Shown one piece after another: positions 9,747-18,756 of a stretch of 64,000 nt of DNA. The translations under genes and the position numbers were made by a program. A model generated the notes under the pieces. The model was not told the DNA's origin and made no database searches. It saw nothing but the letters and a program-made list of their open reading frames with translations. Origin of the DNA: Vibrio sinensis (GTDB taxonomy: Bacteria > Pseudomonadota > Gammaproteobacteria > Enterobacterales > Vibrionaceae); NCBI RefSeq assembly GCF_003605645.1, contig NZ_QVMU01000007.1, positions 25,881 to 89,880 on the forward strand, read 5' to 3'. The stretch's first letter is position 1. Each line of letters opens with the position of its first letter.

Positions 9747-10535
9747 TTAAAGCTGCTGGTTCACAAAGCTCATCATCTTATCAACCGCTGAAATCACTTT
9801 AGAGTTCATTTCGTAAACGCGCTGAGCTTCAATCATATTCACAAGCTCTTCGGTTACGTTCACGTTAGACGTTTCCAACATCGATTGACGAACATCACCA
9901 AACCCATCAAAGCCCGGGACACCCTCTTGAGGATCACCGCTTGCACCTGTCGGCAAGTAAAGGTTTTGACCAATAGGTTCAAGACCGCCTGGGTTAACAA
10001 AATCAACGGTAGTGATTTGCCCAACCACAACGTTATTTTGCTCACCACGCATACGGACAGAGACTTCACCATCCGTACCCACGGTAATGCTGATAGCATC
10101 TTGTGGGATCACAATTTCTGGTTCTAATGAATAGCCAGCACCTGAGGTCACAATTGCACCCTCATCATTTACGGTAAACTGACCATTACGGCTATAGCCA
10201 ATGTTGCCGTCTGGCATCAAAATCTGAAAGAAGCCATCGCCTTCAATCATCATATCTAAACTGTTTGATGTCGTTTGCGCATTACCATGAGTATGCACTT
10301 TTTGTGTCGCGACCACTTTCGAACCGGCACCCAACATCAACCCACTTGGTAGTTCAGTGTTCTGTGACGACTGACCGCCTGCTTGGTTGATATTTTGATA
10401 GAACAAATCTTCAAATACCGCACGACTTTTCTTGTAACCTATAGTCGAGGCGTTCGCTAAGTTGTTCGAAATCGTTGAAATATTGGTTTGTTGTGCGTCT
10501 AAACCTGTCTTACTAACCCATAGTGCCGGATGCAT
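9747..10535 (-). CDS. flgG: Flagellar distal rod protein FlgG
   Basis: Distal rod subunit of 262 aa. The start MHPALWVSKTGLDAQQTNI with ISNNLANASTIGYKKSRAVFEDLFYQ is the conserved rod-protein N-terminus. The end NVNVTEELVNMIEAQRVYEMNSKVI is the C-terminal partner helix. Length matches FlgG of other gamma-proteobacteria. It lies 38 nt after flgF. Confidence 0.97.
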   Translation of the reverse strand: MHPALWVSKTGLDAQQTNISTISNNLANASTIGYKKSRAVFEDLFYQNINQAGGQSSQNTELPSGLMLGAGSKVVATQKVHTHGNAQTTSNSLDMMIEGDGFFQILMPDGNIGYSRNGQFTVNDEGAIVTSGAGYSLEPEIVIPQDAISITVGTDGEVSVRMRGEQNNVVVGQITTVDFVNPGGLEPIGQNLYLPTGASGDPQEGVPGFDGFGDVRQSMLETSNVNVTEELVNMIEAQRVYEMNSKVISAVDKMMSFVNQQL

Positions 10536-10573
10536 AATATTCTCCTAAGAATTGAATGAACTAATACTGTCTA

Positions 10574-11323
10574 TTAGCTTGAGCGAAGTAGTGAGTCAGA
10601 AGCTTTATCCAACTCTTCCGCTGTACTCATCATTTTGACTTGCATCTCGAACTGACGTTGAAGATCAATCAAACTGGTCATTTCACCAATGGCATTAACG
10701 TTACTGCCCTCGATAGCACCAGTGAGTAGCTTTACACCGGCATCAGCTTCATAAGCTGTATTTGGGGTTTTAGAACGGAATAAACCGTTTACATCTTTGA
10801 ATAGTGATTGATTGTCTGGACGTGACAACTTAATTCGGTCAACCACTTCAATGGCATCCGCAGGAGCACCTTGCGGAACAACCGAAATGGTACCATCGCC
10901 ACCAATTTCAATTTTACTGACAGGAACTGGTAGCGTAATTGGCGCGCCCGTTTCACCAAGTACTAAATGACCTGAGCCACTGGTCAAGAGACCATTTGCA
11001 TCAACTTTAAGGTTACCGTTACGAGTCAGACCCTCTTTACCCGTTGAGTCCAGAACCGACATCCAACCGTCACCTTGAATCGTAACGTCAAGATCTCGAC
11101 CCGTTGTAATCACGCTACCTTGTTGAAAATTATGTCCCGGACGTTCAGTCATACTGAAGACACGAGTTGGCAGGCCATCACCATAGGCTTGCATTGAACG
11201 AGCTTGCGCTAAATCAGCACGAAAGCCAGTAGTACTCACGTTTGCGAGGTTATTCGCTCTTAACTGTAGCGCTTGCATATTCTGCTTAGCGCCACTCATG
11301 GCGAGAAACAAGGCACGGTCCAT
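10574..11323 (-). CDS. flgF: Flagellar proximal rod protein FlgF
   Basis: Proximal rod protein of 249 aa. MDRALFLAMSGAKQNMQALQLR with NNLANVSTTGFRADL is typical of FlgF, and the C-terminus ends IDLQRQFEMQVKMMSTAEELDKASDSLLRSS. A TTG 12 nt earlier would place the GGAG Shine-Dalgarno inside the gene, so the ATG at 11323 is used. A 214-nt gap separates it from flgE, so a separate flgFGHIJ promoter is possible; only a weak sigma-54-like site is seen there. Confidence 0.95.
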   Translation of the reverse strand: MDRALFLAMSGAKQNMQALQLRANNLANVSTTGFRADLAQARSMQAYGDGLPTRVFSMTERPGHNFQQGSVITTGRDLDVTIQGDGWMSVLDSTGKEGLTRNGNLKVDANGLLTSGSGHLVLGETGAPITLPVPVSKIEIGGDGTISVVPQGAPADAIEVVDRIKLSRPDNQSLFKDVNGLFRSKTPNTAYEADAGVKLLTGAIEGSNVNAIGEMTSLIDLQRQFEMQVKMMSTAEELDKASDSLLRSS

Positions 11324-11489
11324 AATTTGCTCCAAGAATCACTATTCAAACGAAGTTAAGCAATTTTCGAGCCAATTTAAAGGCGTGAGTTAAAGTAATT
11401 AAAAACAGAAGCTTAGATAAAATAGATAGATGTAAGGTGGTAGTAGAAGAAAAAGATAACTGGAAATGGCAATGATGACAAACCAGCGA

Positions 11490-11507
11490 TTGCCGCCAGT
11501 TTGCCAC
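11490..11507 (-). promoter_or_regulatory. Weak sigma-54-like site upstream of flgF
   Basis: On the minus strand GG (11505-11504), 10 nt, GC (11493-11492) occur with correct spacing. The -12 element reads GCGGC rather than TTGC, and the leader would be about 157 nt. It may be chance. Confidence 0.25.
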
Positions 11508-11537
11508 CTATTTCCGCTATGGTCGATTAAGCAGTGC

Positions 11538-12842
11538 TTATCGGATTTGCAGAATATTTTGTTGTAGCTGGTTATGTACTTCTAATGAACGCGAGTTCGC
11601 TTGGAAGTTACGCTGAGCAGAAATCAAATCCACCAGCTCTTGAGTCATATCGATATTTGATTGCTCTAGTGTACCGTTGTTAATGGTACCAAATGACCCC
11701 TTGTTCGACTCACCCCAGATTTTATCACCTGAGTATTGGGTCGAATCCCATTGAGTGCCGCCTTTCTTATCAAGACCTTGTTCGTTTGGTACACGAACCA
11801 AAGCAACACGACCTAGTGTAATGTTCTCACCGTTAGAGTAAGTACCCAATACACTGCCGTTTTCATCAAAGTCAATTTTAGTCAAGAAACCAGTAGTAGC
11901 GCCGTCTTCATCAAATTTAGTCAATTCAAATGGGGCTGCAAATTGTGTTGCTGAATCAAGACCAAATGATAGTGTCTGATTGATATCAGCACCGTTCATT
12001 TCAACAGGTGGAACACCCGCACCTAACGCTGCTGATACAATGTTGTTGCCTGAGTTTAGACTTGCAAGCGTACCATCATTATTAAACTTCATGGTGTGAC
12101 CCACATGTCCAGTTGGCGTTGTTGCATCACCACCGGTAATGTTCACCGGCTTTTCACCCTCTTTATCCGTTACTGTATAGTAGGTCTGCCAAGTGTTAGG
12201 CTGAGTTTGATCTTTTAGGTAATAAGTACTGAGTTTGTACGACTGACCCATCGAGTCATAGATTGTCGATGAAGTTGTACGGTTATACGTTTTAGGATCG
12301 GTATGATCAAACAGCGTCGGATCTTTTAGATCGCCATTAGCCGGTAGGTTCACACCGACTTCAATGTTTGCTGTTTGTTTTGGCTTACCAAACTCCGCAG
12401 GAATGTTTAAAGGCTGAGGCTCATAGGAAAGTACTTCACCCGAGTTTTGGTCAACTTGATAACCCAGTAAGTACTCCTCATTTGAAGTTACCATGTAGTT
12501 ATCTTTGTTTAAGTGGAATGCACCGTTACGGGTTAATTCATTTTGCTGAGGTACTAAACGTTCTTTCGCAACAGCAAAGAAACCCGTTCCGCCAATACGT
12601 AAATCCATTGGGTTATTGGTGTAAACACTCGAACCCTCGTGGAATTGTTGAGCGACCTTATTCGCTTGCACACCTTGGCCAGCCGTGGTTTTAGAGTTAG
12701 TAAACAATGAGCTTGAGTACACATCACCAAATTCTGCGCGTGACTCTTTAAAACCAAACGTATTCGCGTTCGCGATATTGTTACTGGTGGTGTTTAAGTC
12801 CAGCTGTGCCGCTGAAAGACCACTTAAAGATACATATGACAT
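11538..12842 (-). CDS. flgE: Flagellar hook protein FlgE
   Basis: Hook subunit of 434 aa. The start MSYVSLSGLSAAQLDLNTTSNNIANANTFGFKESRAEF and the end QELVDLISAQRNFQANSRSLEVHNQLQQNILQIR are the conserved axial-protein helices. The central part is the variable surface domain. AGGAGATTTGGA precedes the ATG. It follows flgD by 27 nt. Confidence 0.96.
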   Translation of the reverse strand: MSYVSLSGLSAAQLDLNTTSNNIANANTFGFKESRAEFGDVYSSSLFTNSKTTAGQGVQANKVAQQFHEGSSVYTNNPMDLRIGGTGFFAVAKERLVPQQNELTRNGAFHLNKDNYMVTSNEEYLLGYQVDQNSGEVLSYEPQPLNIPAEFGKPKQTANIEVGVNLPANGDLKDPTLFDHTDPKTYNRTTSSTIYDSMGQSYKLSTYYLKDQTQPNTWQTYYTVTDKEGEKPVNITGGDATTPTGHVGHTMKFNNDGTLASLNSGNNIVSAALGAGVPPVEMNGADINQTLSFGLDSATQFAAPFELTKFDEDGATTGFLTKIDFDENGSVLGTYSNGENITLGRVALVRVPNEQGLDKKGGTQWDSTQYSGDKIWGESNKGSFGTINNGTLEQSNIDMTQELVDLISAQRNFQANSRSLEVHNQLQQNILQIR

Positions 12843-12869
12843 TCCAAATCTCCTATCTAGCCTACGTTG

Positions 12870-13580
12870 TTACGCTTTGCCTACTTCAAGTACTTCAGCA
12901 AGTCGAACTGGCGACGTAAAGCCAGCCAGATTGAGCAGTACGTTACCATCACCTTTACCAAGAAGAACGCTGTTCACGTTTGCGTAAGTCGATACGTCAA
13001 ACTCTTTGTTCTCCCCATCCATCAAACCCGAGGCTTTCACCTTGTATTTTCCAGCCGGCAATGGATTACCGTTTTCATCTTTCCCGTCCCATTCAACACG
13101 ACTATCACCTGCTGGTTTTGCACCCGCCTCCAGTGTTCGTACTAATTGGCCCGCTTCATTTTCAATACGTACAAAAACGTTTTCTACTGATTGTGGTAGC
13201 TTAACCATGGCAGCCATTCCTGCGTCCGCTTGCTTCACGCCAGCAGCACCAGGGACGAGCACATCACGACCGACAAGCGATGAAGCTTGTAAGGCTTGAT
13301 TAGATGTCATGGAAGCATTCAAGGTATCGAACTGATTATTCATCTTGCCGATACCATCTACCGTAGCGAATGACGCCATTTGAGCGATCATTTGATCGTT
13401 GCCAACCGGTTTAAATGGATCCTGTTGAGCTAATTGCTTTGTCAGCAAAGATAAGAAGTCTTCTTGCTTAAGATCTTGCTTACCTGTTGTTTCATCGGGC
13501 TTTTTATTACCTTGCAAAGCTTTCAGCTGGTCGACATAAGACAAGCCGCTTTGACCAACGTTGTTAATACCACCGGCCAT
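12870..13580 (-). CDS. flgD: Flagellar hook-cap scaffolding protein FlgD
   Basis: Hook assembly cap of 236 aa, needed for FlgE polymerisation and absent from the finished flagellum. LKQEDFLSLLTKQLAQQDPFKPV is the family signature (about 40-62). The C-terminal half has the FlgD Tudor/FnIII-like region, including VEWDGKDENGNPLPAGKYKV. TAAGGAGGT gives a very strong ribosome binding site 6 nt before the ATG. Confidence 0.96.
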   Translation of the reverse strand: MAGGINNVGQSGLSYVDQLKALQGNKKPDETTGKQDLKQEDFLSLLTKQLAQQDPFKPVGNDQMIAQMASFATVDGIGKMNNQFDTLNASMTSNQALQASSLVGRDVLVPGAAGVKQADAGMAAMVKLPQSVENVFVRIENEAGQLVRTLEAGAKPAGDSRVEWDGKDENGNPLPAGKYKVKASGLMDGENKEFDVSTYANVNSVLLGKGDGNVLLNLAGFTSPVRLAEVLEVGKA

Positions 13581-13597
13581 ACGTTACCTCCTTACCC

Positions 13598-14014
13598 TTA
13601 TTGACCCATCTGCAAAGTACGTAGCAACATTTGTTTGCTTGCATCTGCAACTTGAACATTAGTTTGATACGAACGAGAAGCAGAAATCATGTTTGCCATT
13701 TCTTCCATCACGTTCACGTTCGGCTTATAAATGTAGCCTTCGTTGTTTGCTAGAGGGTGATCTGGGTTGTACTCCGCACTCAGCGGTTTATCACTTTCAA
13801 CAATGCCTAATACTTTCACTGGTACCGTATCATCGCGGTTGTAAAGCGCTTGGTTCAACTCGGCGCCGAATACCGCGTGACGAGCTTTATAGGTATCTTT
13901 TGCTGAACTAGCTACGCTGTCAGCATTCGCTAAGTTACTTGAGGTTGTATTTAGACGAACAGATTCAGCACTCATTGCAGAACCAGTTACATTGAATACA
14001 TTAAATAGGCTCAT
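13598..14014 (-). CDS. flgC: Flagellar proximal rod protein FlgC
   Basis: Rod protein of 138 aa. The start MSLFNVFNVTGSAMSAESVRLNTTSSNLANADS and the end NMISASRSYQTNVQVADASKQMLLRTLQMGQ identify FlgC. It lies 4 nt after flgB and 17 nt before flgD, so translation is probably coupled. Confidence 0.96.
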   Translation of the reverse strand: MSLFNVFNVTGSAMSAESVRLNTTSSNLANADSVASSAKDTYKARHAVFGAELNQALYNRDDTVPVKVLGIVESDKPLSAEYNPDHPLANNEGYIYKPNVNVMEEMANMISASRSYQTNVQVADASKQMLLRTLQMGQ

Positions 14015-14018
14015 CTAA

Positions 14019-14414
14019 TTATTCCCCTTTAATCGCTTTGGTTAAGTTCTTAAATTTACTTCCTAAGAAGTCGAGTGATGCTTGGTGTCGAATTTGGTTT
14101 TGCATAAACTGGTTACGCTCCAAATTAACATCAACCGTATTACCATCACCCGTGTCAGGTTGTGTCGGAAGACGGTACTGCACTTCCCCTGTCATTCGTG
14201 TAGAGGCAGGAATATGCCGACCATCGGTACGATTAAGACCAATACTTGCCTCCGAACTTGCCGCTTGCAAAGCTCGTTGGAAGTCCATTCCTTTTGATTT
14301 GAAACCTGGGGTGTTCGCTTGCGCGATATTGGTAGAAATCACCTCAGCATTGCGCTCTCGGAGGCCAACCGTATGCTGGTGGATACCTAACGCTTTATCA
14401 AAAGAAATAGCCAT
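14019..14414 (-). CDS. flgB: Flagellar proximal rod protein FlgB
   Basis: First gene of flgBCDE; 131 aa. MAISFDKALGIHQHTVGLRERNAEVISTNIAQANTPGFK is the FlgB start. The frame extends 16 codons upstream, but AGGGG lies 6 nt before the ATG at 14414, and the extension would cross the predicted transcription start. A sigma-54 promoter is placed about 33 nt upstream of the ATG. Confidence 0.96.
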   Translation of the reverse strand: MAISFDKALGIHQHTVGLRERNAEVISTNIAQANTPGFKSKGMDFQRALQAASSEASIGLNRTDGRHIPASTRMTGEVQYRLPTQPDTGDGNTVDVNLERNQFMQNQIRHQASLDFLGSKFKNLTKAIKGE

Positions 14415-14456
14415 GTTTACCCCTACAAAAGAACTGACCGTTATTACCGTAATACG

Positions 14457-14474
14457 TTGCAATTAGTGTACCAA
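14457..14474 (-). promoter_or_regulatory. Sigma-54 promoter of flgB
   Basis: On the minus strand TTGGTACACTAATTGCAA: GG (14472-14471), 10 nt, GC (14460-14459), with TTGCAA at -12. The predicted start is near 14447. In V. cholerae this operon is in the FlrC/sigma-54 class, which agrees. Confidence 0.75.
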
Positions 14475-14693
14475 CTTTTTGAACTTCACTTCGCCAACAT
14501 AGATTAGACGCAATGTGTGTACAAAATCGTGAGTATTTCACTTAATGACATATTAAGTGGAAGCTTCGTTGTGAATGGCTAACTAATGAATGACTTCTCG
14601 AGGTATTACTTATTGAAATAAAGCAATTAATAGGCCAGACATTTAACTAATGCGAACCTAAAACAAGCGAAATGGGAAATTTCACTAAAAAGC

Positions 14694-14722
14694 AAAAAAC
14701 CCAGCCAAAGCTGGGTTTTTTA
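14694..14722 (-). terminator. Terminator after cheR
   Basis: The perfect stem AACCCAGC/GCTGGGTT with loop CAAA is flanked by A and T runs on both sides, so it can act in either direction. It stops cheVR transcription before flgB. The rest of the 14475-14693 gap is AT-rich with no gene seen. Confidence 0.85.
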
Positions 14723-14749
14723 TTGGGAGCAGACCAAGATTAAATCGGT

Positions 14750-15577
14750 CTACTTAAGCTTGTAGATGATCCCTGGGTTACAACGAACCATCTCAAATCG
14801 ATCGGTTAAACCGGTAAGAGACTCAGAAGCTCCTAATAGTAGATAACCACCGGGATTCAAACTCGCTGCCATTTGATTGAGTACTTTCGCTTTCATTTCT
14901 GGCGAGAAGTAAATCAATACATTACGACAAAAAATGATGTCAAACTTACCCAGCAACGCGTAGCTATCCATCAAATTCTGAGGGCGAAAACTGACAAGAC
15001 GCTTTGCCGTATCTTTGATTTTCATTCGCCCATCGCCAGCATCTTCAAAGAAGGCTCGGCGACGCTCAGGAGACAAACCGCGTCCTAGCGCTAAATTATC
15101 ATAAACGCCGGTACGACACATATCCAACATGCTTGCTGAAATGTCAGTACCAACAATCGAAACACTTGGCAAAAAACCAGGTCTACGTTGTTGAGTTTCA
15201 AGAACCGTCATCGCCATTGAGTACGCTTCTTGACCCGATGAACTTGCTGCTGACCAAATCTTAATTGGTCGCTTATTCGCGGCCATTTCTGGCAATAGCT
15301 TTTCTGCCAAAACCGTAAATGGGTAACTATCACGAAACCATAACGTTTCGTTTGTTGTCATTGCATCAATCACAGCAACACGTAATTCTCGGTTACGTCC
15401 TGTCACCACATCTCGTAGTAAATCCGATAACGAGTTCAATTTAAACTTGCTGACCAAGGGACTTAAGCGGCTTCGGACTAAGTATTGCTTACTATCACCC
15501 AATACGATTCCGCATTGAGATTCCAAAAACCGACTAAAATCGCGATATTCTTGATCGCTGATGGTTATCGCTGTCAT
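14750..15577 (-). CDS. cheR: Chemotaxis protein methyltransferase CheR
   Basis: SAM-dependent glutamate methyltransferase of chemoreceptors, 275 aa. An N-terminal helical CheR_N domain (about 8-65) is followed by the catalytic domain with the SAM-binding segment KIWSAASSSGQEAYSMAM. The C-terminal DIIFCRNVLIYFSPEMK and LLLGASESL are also typical. It starts 10 nt after the cheV stop, so cheV-cheR forms an operon, the usual Vibrio arrangement inside the flagellar cluster. Confidence 0.95.
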   Translation of the reverse strand: MTAITISDQEYRDFSRFLESQCGIVLGDSKQYLVRSRLSPLVSKFKLNSLSDLLRDVVTGRNRELRVAVIDAMTTNETLWFRDSYPFTVLAEKLLPEMAANKRPIKIWSAASSSGQEAYSMAMTVLETQQRRPGFLPSVSIVGTDISASMLDMCRTGVYDNLALGRGLSPERRRAFFEDAGDGRMKIKDTAKRLVSFRPQNLMDSYALLGKFDIIFCRNVLIYFSPEMKAKVLNQMAASLNPGGYLLLGASESLTGLTDRFEMVRCNPGIIYKLK

Positions 15578-15587
15578 TAATTTCTCT

Positions 15588-16514
15588 TTAATTTGTAAGC
15601 GCTGTTTTTACTGCGTTTCCAAGCTCATCTGGATTAAATTTGGCAATAAAAGCGTTGGCTCCAACACGTTCAACCATCGCTTGGTTAAATACGCCACTAA
15701 GTGATGAGTGAAGAATAACATATAAATCTTTCATCTCTGGGTTGCGACGAACTTCCGCCGTCAATGTGTAGCCATCCATTTCAGGCATTTCAATATCAGA
15801 GATCACCAGTGAAATCTGATCATAGATAGAGCCTTGAGCCGCCATTTCTAGCAGTTTTTCATATGCTTCTTTACCGTCTTTCACCGATATAACTTCAAAA
15901 CCAATCGATGTAATGGCTCGTTCAACTTGTTTACGAGCAACCGTTGAGTCGTCCGCGATAAGGATACGTCGAACGATCTTTTTTTGCGTTTCAGCTTGTG
16001 CTATTTCTTGGCCAATTGAGCGATCCATCGTTTCATCGACAGGTGCAATTTCAGCTAAGATTTTTTCTACATCAAGAATCTCGACCAATTCATTATCGAT
16101 GTTTGTCACTGCTGTCAGGTAATTAGCTTTACCTGAACCTTGAGGTGGTGGAAGAATCCCCTCCCAGTGCATGTTAATAATGCGCTCAACCGACGATACT
16201 AAAAACGCTTGAATCGTACGGTTAAACTCAGCAATAACAACAAAACTCTTATCTACATCAGTCGTAGGACGTCCGCCGATCGCCAAACTCAAATCAATCA
16301 CTGAAACGGTATGGCCTCGAATATGCGCGACACCTTTAACCAAACGATGTAAGTTAGGCATTAGCGTCAGTTTAGGACACTGAAGAACTTCCTTGACCTT
16401 AAATACGTTTATACCATAGCGCTGACGCCCCATTAGCCTAAACGTTAATAGCTCTAATCGGTTTTGACCGACGAGTTGCGTACGCTGATTCACAGAATCA
16501 AGAATACCCGTCAT
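15588..16514 (-). CDS. cheV: Chemotaxis coupling protein CheV (CheW-receiver fusion)
   Basis: Chemotaxis adaptor of 308 aa. A CheW-like domain (about 15-165; FKVKEVLQCPKL, HIRGHTVSVIDL) is fused to a response-regulator receiver (about 182-308). The receiver has the acidic pair D188-D189 (ILIADDS), the probable phosphoacceptor D240 (VISDIEMPEMDG) and a late Lys (FIAKFNPDEL). GGAGAT precedes the ATG. Divergent from flgA, with only 76 nt between them; no clear sigma-54 or sigma-28 site was found in that gap. Confidence 0.95.
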   Translation of the reverse strand: MTGILDSVNQRTQLVGQNRLELLTFRLMGRQRYGINVFKVKEVLQCPKLTLMPNLHRLVKGVAHIRGHTVSVIDLSLAIGGRPTTDVDKSFVVIAEFNRTIQAFLVSSVERIINMHWEGILPPPQGSGKANYLTAVTNIDNELVEILDVEKILAEIAPVDETMDRSIGQEIAQAETQKKIVRRILIADDSTVARKQVERAITSIGFEVISVKDGKEAYEKLLEMAAQGSIYDQISLVISDIEMPEMDGYTLTAEVRRNPEMKDLYVILHSSLSGVFNQAMVERVGANAFIAKFNPDELGNAVKTALTN

Positions 16515-16590
16515 AAGTTCATCTCCATCTCAAACTTTCTTGTAAAAAAAGTGATAATCTAACGTTAGCGACGGCAAAAAGACAAACGGA

Positions 16591-17337
16591 ATGATACACC
16601 TTAAATCACCCTATTACCCATTTTACAAAGCAAATCACAACGCTTTTAAAATTACTATGTATCAGTTTATCGGAATTTTACTGATATTCTTTAGTTTTTC
16701 CGCAACATCTGCCACTCAATCACAAATTGAGTCGATTCAGCAAGCAGCGCAAAACTATATACTCGATACGATAGAATGGCCAGCAGGGGGCACTTTAGAG
16801 GCGAAATCAGCCAATATTGACTCTCGTGTTTTTGCAACAGATTGCCCGACGGCGCTATTAACGTCCTCATCTTCGACTAACTCTGCAAGCAGCAATATTA
16901 CCGTCATGGTGGAATGTGTCGACGATGATTGGCGAATGTATGTTCCTGTTCGTTTAACGAAAACAGGCCCACAGGTCACATTGATTAACCCAATGAATAA
17001 GGGGCAAATCATTGCTCAGAGCGATATTACCGTTACTATGGTAGACTTGCAGCGTATACGGCGGCAAGGCTTTTCCTCTGTTAATGCTGTGACAGGCGCA
17101 AAAGCAAAGAAAAACCTCCGAGTCGGTAACGTAATTCGACAAAATGATATATGTGTTGTGTGCAGAAATGAAACCGTCACCATAAAAGCAATAAAATCAG
17201 GTATGACAATTACCACTAAAGGTACGGCTTTATCAGACGGCTCACACGGCGAGCAGATTAGGGTGAAAAACATCAAATCCAATCGTATAATTGAGGCGAA
17301 CGTCTCCGGAATTGCGGAAGTCAGCGTGGTTTTCTAG
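16591..17337 (+). CDS. flgA: Flagellar P-ring assembly chaperone FlgA
   Basis: Periplasmic chaperone for FlgI, 248 aa as called. A hydrophobic signal segment (YQFIGILLIFFSFSATSA) is followed by the SAF/FlgA region, including NPMNKGQIIAQSDITVTMVDLQRIRRQGFSSVNAV and the end GEQIRVKNIKSNRIIEANVSGIAEVSVVF. The start is uncertain: the ATG at 16591 has ACGGA nearby but gives a long 22-residue n-region, while the ATG at 16657 opens directly on the signal peptide but has no visible Shine-Dalgarno. Confidence 0.9.
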   Translation: MIHLKSPYYPFYKANHNAFKITMYQFIGILLIFFSFSATSATQSQIESIQQAAQNYILDTIEWPAGGTLEAKSANIDSRVFATDCPTALLTSSSSTNSASSNITVMVECVDDDWRMYVPVRLTKTGPQVTLINPMNKGQIIAQSDITVTMVDLQRIRRQGFSSVNAVTGAKAKKNLRVGNVIRQNDICVVCRNETVTIKAIKSGMTITTKGTALSDGSHGEQIRVKNIKSNRIIEANVSGIAEVSVVF

Positions 17338-17374
17338 GATCGATTGACCACCACGGAAAGATCAGAAAAACCTC

Positions 17375-17401
17375 TAAAGTTTTGTATTGAGCTGTCGATA
17401 A
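17375..17401 (+). promoter_or_regulatory. Sigma-28 (FliA) promoter of flgMN
   Basis: TAAAGTTT, 11 nt, then GTCGATAA; only one base differs from the TAAAGTTT-N11-GCCGATAA consensus. The predicted start is near 17409, 33 nt before the flgM ATG. FlgM, the anti-sigma-28 factor, would thus be made under its own target, a known feedback loop. Confidence 0.8.
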
Positions 17402-17441
17402 TGTCAATGCAGGTAAGATCAATTACTAGAAGGCTTAATTC

Positions 17442-17759
17442 ATGGCAGGTATAGACAATATACGTTCTGGGCAAACTTTAACGACTTCGACTCGTAGCGC
17501 AGCACGTAATGAAACTAACGCTTCCAGCAACAGTACGGGAAGTTCGCGAACAAGTAACGTCGCACAAGATGCCGTATCTCTGAGTTCCCAGGGACGCGCG
17601 GTAGGTGAAATGCACAATCAAATGGTAAGCCAACCAAGCTTCGACCAAGCGAAAGTCGCCGCTATTAAAGAAGCTATTGCCAATGGCTCATACGTGGTTG
17701 ACCCAGAAAAATTGGCAAGTAACATGATTAAATTTGAAAGCGAACTTGGCGGATTCTAG
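17442..17759 (+). CDS. flgM: Anti-sigma-28 factor FlgM
   Basis: Small anti-sigma factor of 105 aa that holds FliA inactive until it is exported through the completed hook. MAGIDNIRSGQTL at the N-terminus and the C-terminal FliA-binding half (DQAKVAAIKEAIANGSYVVDPEKLASNMIKFESELGG) fit the family. The centre (about 16-45) is rich in S, T and N and probably disordered, as expected of FlgM. AGAAGG lies upstream; flgN follows after 18 nt. Confidence 0.95.
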   Translation: MAGIDNIRSGQTLTTSTRSAARNETNASSNSTGSSRTSNVAQDAVSLSSQGRAVGEMHNQMVSQPSFDQAKVAAIKEAIANGSYVVDPEKLASNMIKFESELGGF

Positions 17760-17777
17760 CCATAGCGAGGAATATCG

Positions 17778-18203
17778 ATGGCAGCACTGAAAGGCTTAGT
17801 AGAGTTTCAACTCACCAATGCCAATGAACTCTCAACTTTATTAGATAGAGAGCAGCTTGCGATCACTCAACGTAATGCAAAAAATATTGAAACATTAGCC
17901 GCTGAAAAAGTCATTCTGATTGAACGACTACAACAAACAGATCAGCGCATTGCTCGGCACCCAGAGATCGCAAGCCTGAAGTCTGATCCTGAATTAAGCC
18001 AACTCGTTGAGCAAATAAAAATAGCCATTGAACACTGCCAAAAAACCAACCTTACCAACGGTGAAGCATTACAACGTGCTCAGTTGAGTTTTAATAAACT
18101 CAATAATTTAATGAAACAAAGCCAAGGTAAGTTTGGTATGACATACAATGCTGAAGGACAAACCCGAAACTTCAGCACCTTAGGTACAAATATCAAGGCC
18201 TAA
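17778..18203 (+). CDS. flgN: Flagellar export chaperone FlgN
   Basis: Predicted all-helical cytoplasmic chaperone of 141 aa for FlgK and FlgL. LVEFQLTNANELSTLLDREQLAITQRNAKNIETLAAEK near the start matches the FlgN helical hairpin. Identity rests on length, helical character and position after flgM. GCGAGGA is the ribosome binding site, and a strong terminator follows. Confidence 0.9.
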   Translation: MAALKGLVEFQLTNANELSTLLDREQLAITQRNAKNIETLAAEKVILIERLQQTDQRIARHPEIASLKSDPELSQLVEQIKIAIEHCQKTNLTNGEALQRAQLSFNKLNNLMKQSQGKFGMTYNAEGQTRNFSTLGTNIKA

Positions 18204-18257
18204 ACGTCTCTATGTCATACGCTAAGCATATATAAACTTAGCATCTGAAATGAATCA

Positions 18258-18292
18258 ATAAAAAAGCGGCAATTTCTATTGCCGCTTTTTTA
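18258..18292. terminator. Bidirectional terminator between flgN and flgP
   Basis: The perfect stem AAAAAGCGGCAAT/ATTGCCGCTTTTT with loop TTCT serves both converging units, flgMN and flgOP. Confidence 0.9.
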
Positions 18293-18315
18293 TGAACTAA
18301 AGAAAAGAGAAAAAT

Positions 18316-18747
18316 CTAAAATAATGTCTGCTGACGCTTTTCTGGTACTTGCTGAACTTCACCGTAATCTCGAAGTTTATTCATTTTCTGAATATCTAAT
18401 CGCAGTTCAGTTACGTAGCTATCGCCCACTTTATAACTACGAATCACTTCAGCACCACGGATAACCCCATCAACAGCACCTGATGTCTGTTCTGTACCAA
18501 GACGTTGATCAATGAGTTCTGCGCGACCACTCACTCTCATACCATATACCTGTTCGGCAAGTTCACGGTAAGCATCAATCTTTGATGCTCGCATCGCTCT
18601 AACTTGTTTCTCTTCTTCATTTCGGCCTTTTTGCTCACCAATACTGGCATAGCCTACGGCCGTCAAAAAATCATCAGGACGCATGTTACTCAGTGGTTGG
18701 CATCCAACCATGGCAAACACAATGGCAAATAAAAACAGTTTCTTCAT
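18316..18747 (-). CDS. flgP: Flagellar outer-membrane lipoprotein FlgP
   Basis: Lipoprotein of 143 aa in the LPP20-like family. The signal sequence MKKLFLFAIVFAMVGC has a lipobox with Cys16. RASKIDAYRELAEQVYGMRVSG is the conserved family core. In Vibrio, FlgP is part of the outer-membrane-associated disc (H-ring) of the sheathed polar flagellum. It starts 9 nt after flgO ends. Confidence 0.93.
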   Translation of the reverse strand: MKKLFLFAIVFAMVGCQPLSNMRPDDFLTAVGYASIGEQKGRNEEEKQVRAMRASKIDAYRELAEQVYGMRVSGRAELIDQRLGTEQTSGAVDGVIRGAEVIRSYKVGDSYVTELRLDIQKMNKLRDYGEVQQVPEKRQQTLF

Positions 18748-18756
18748 CTATTTTTC

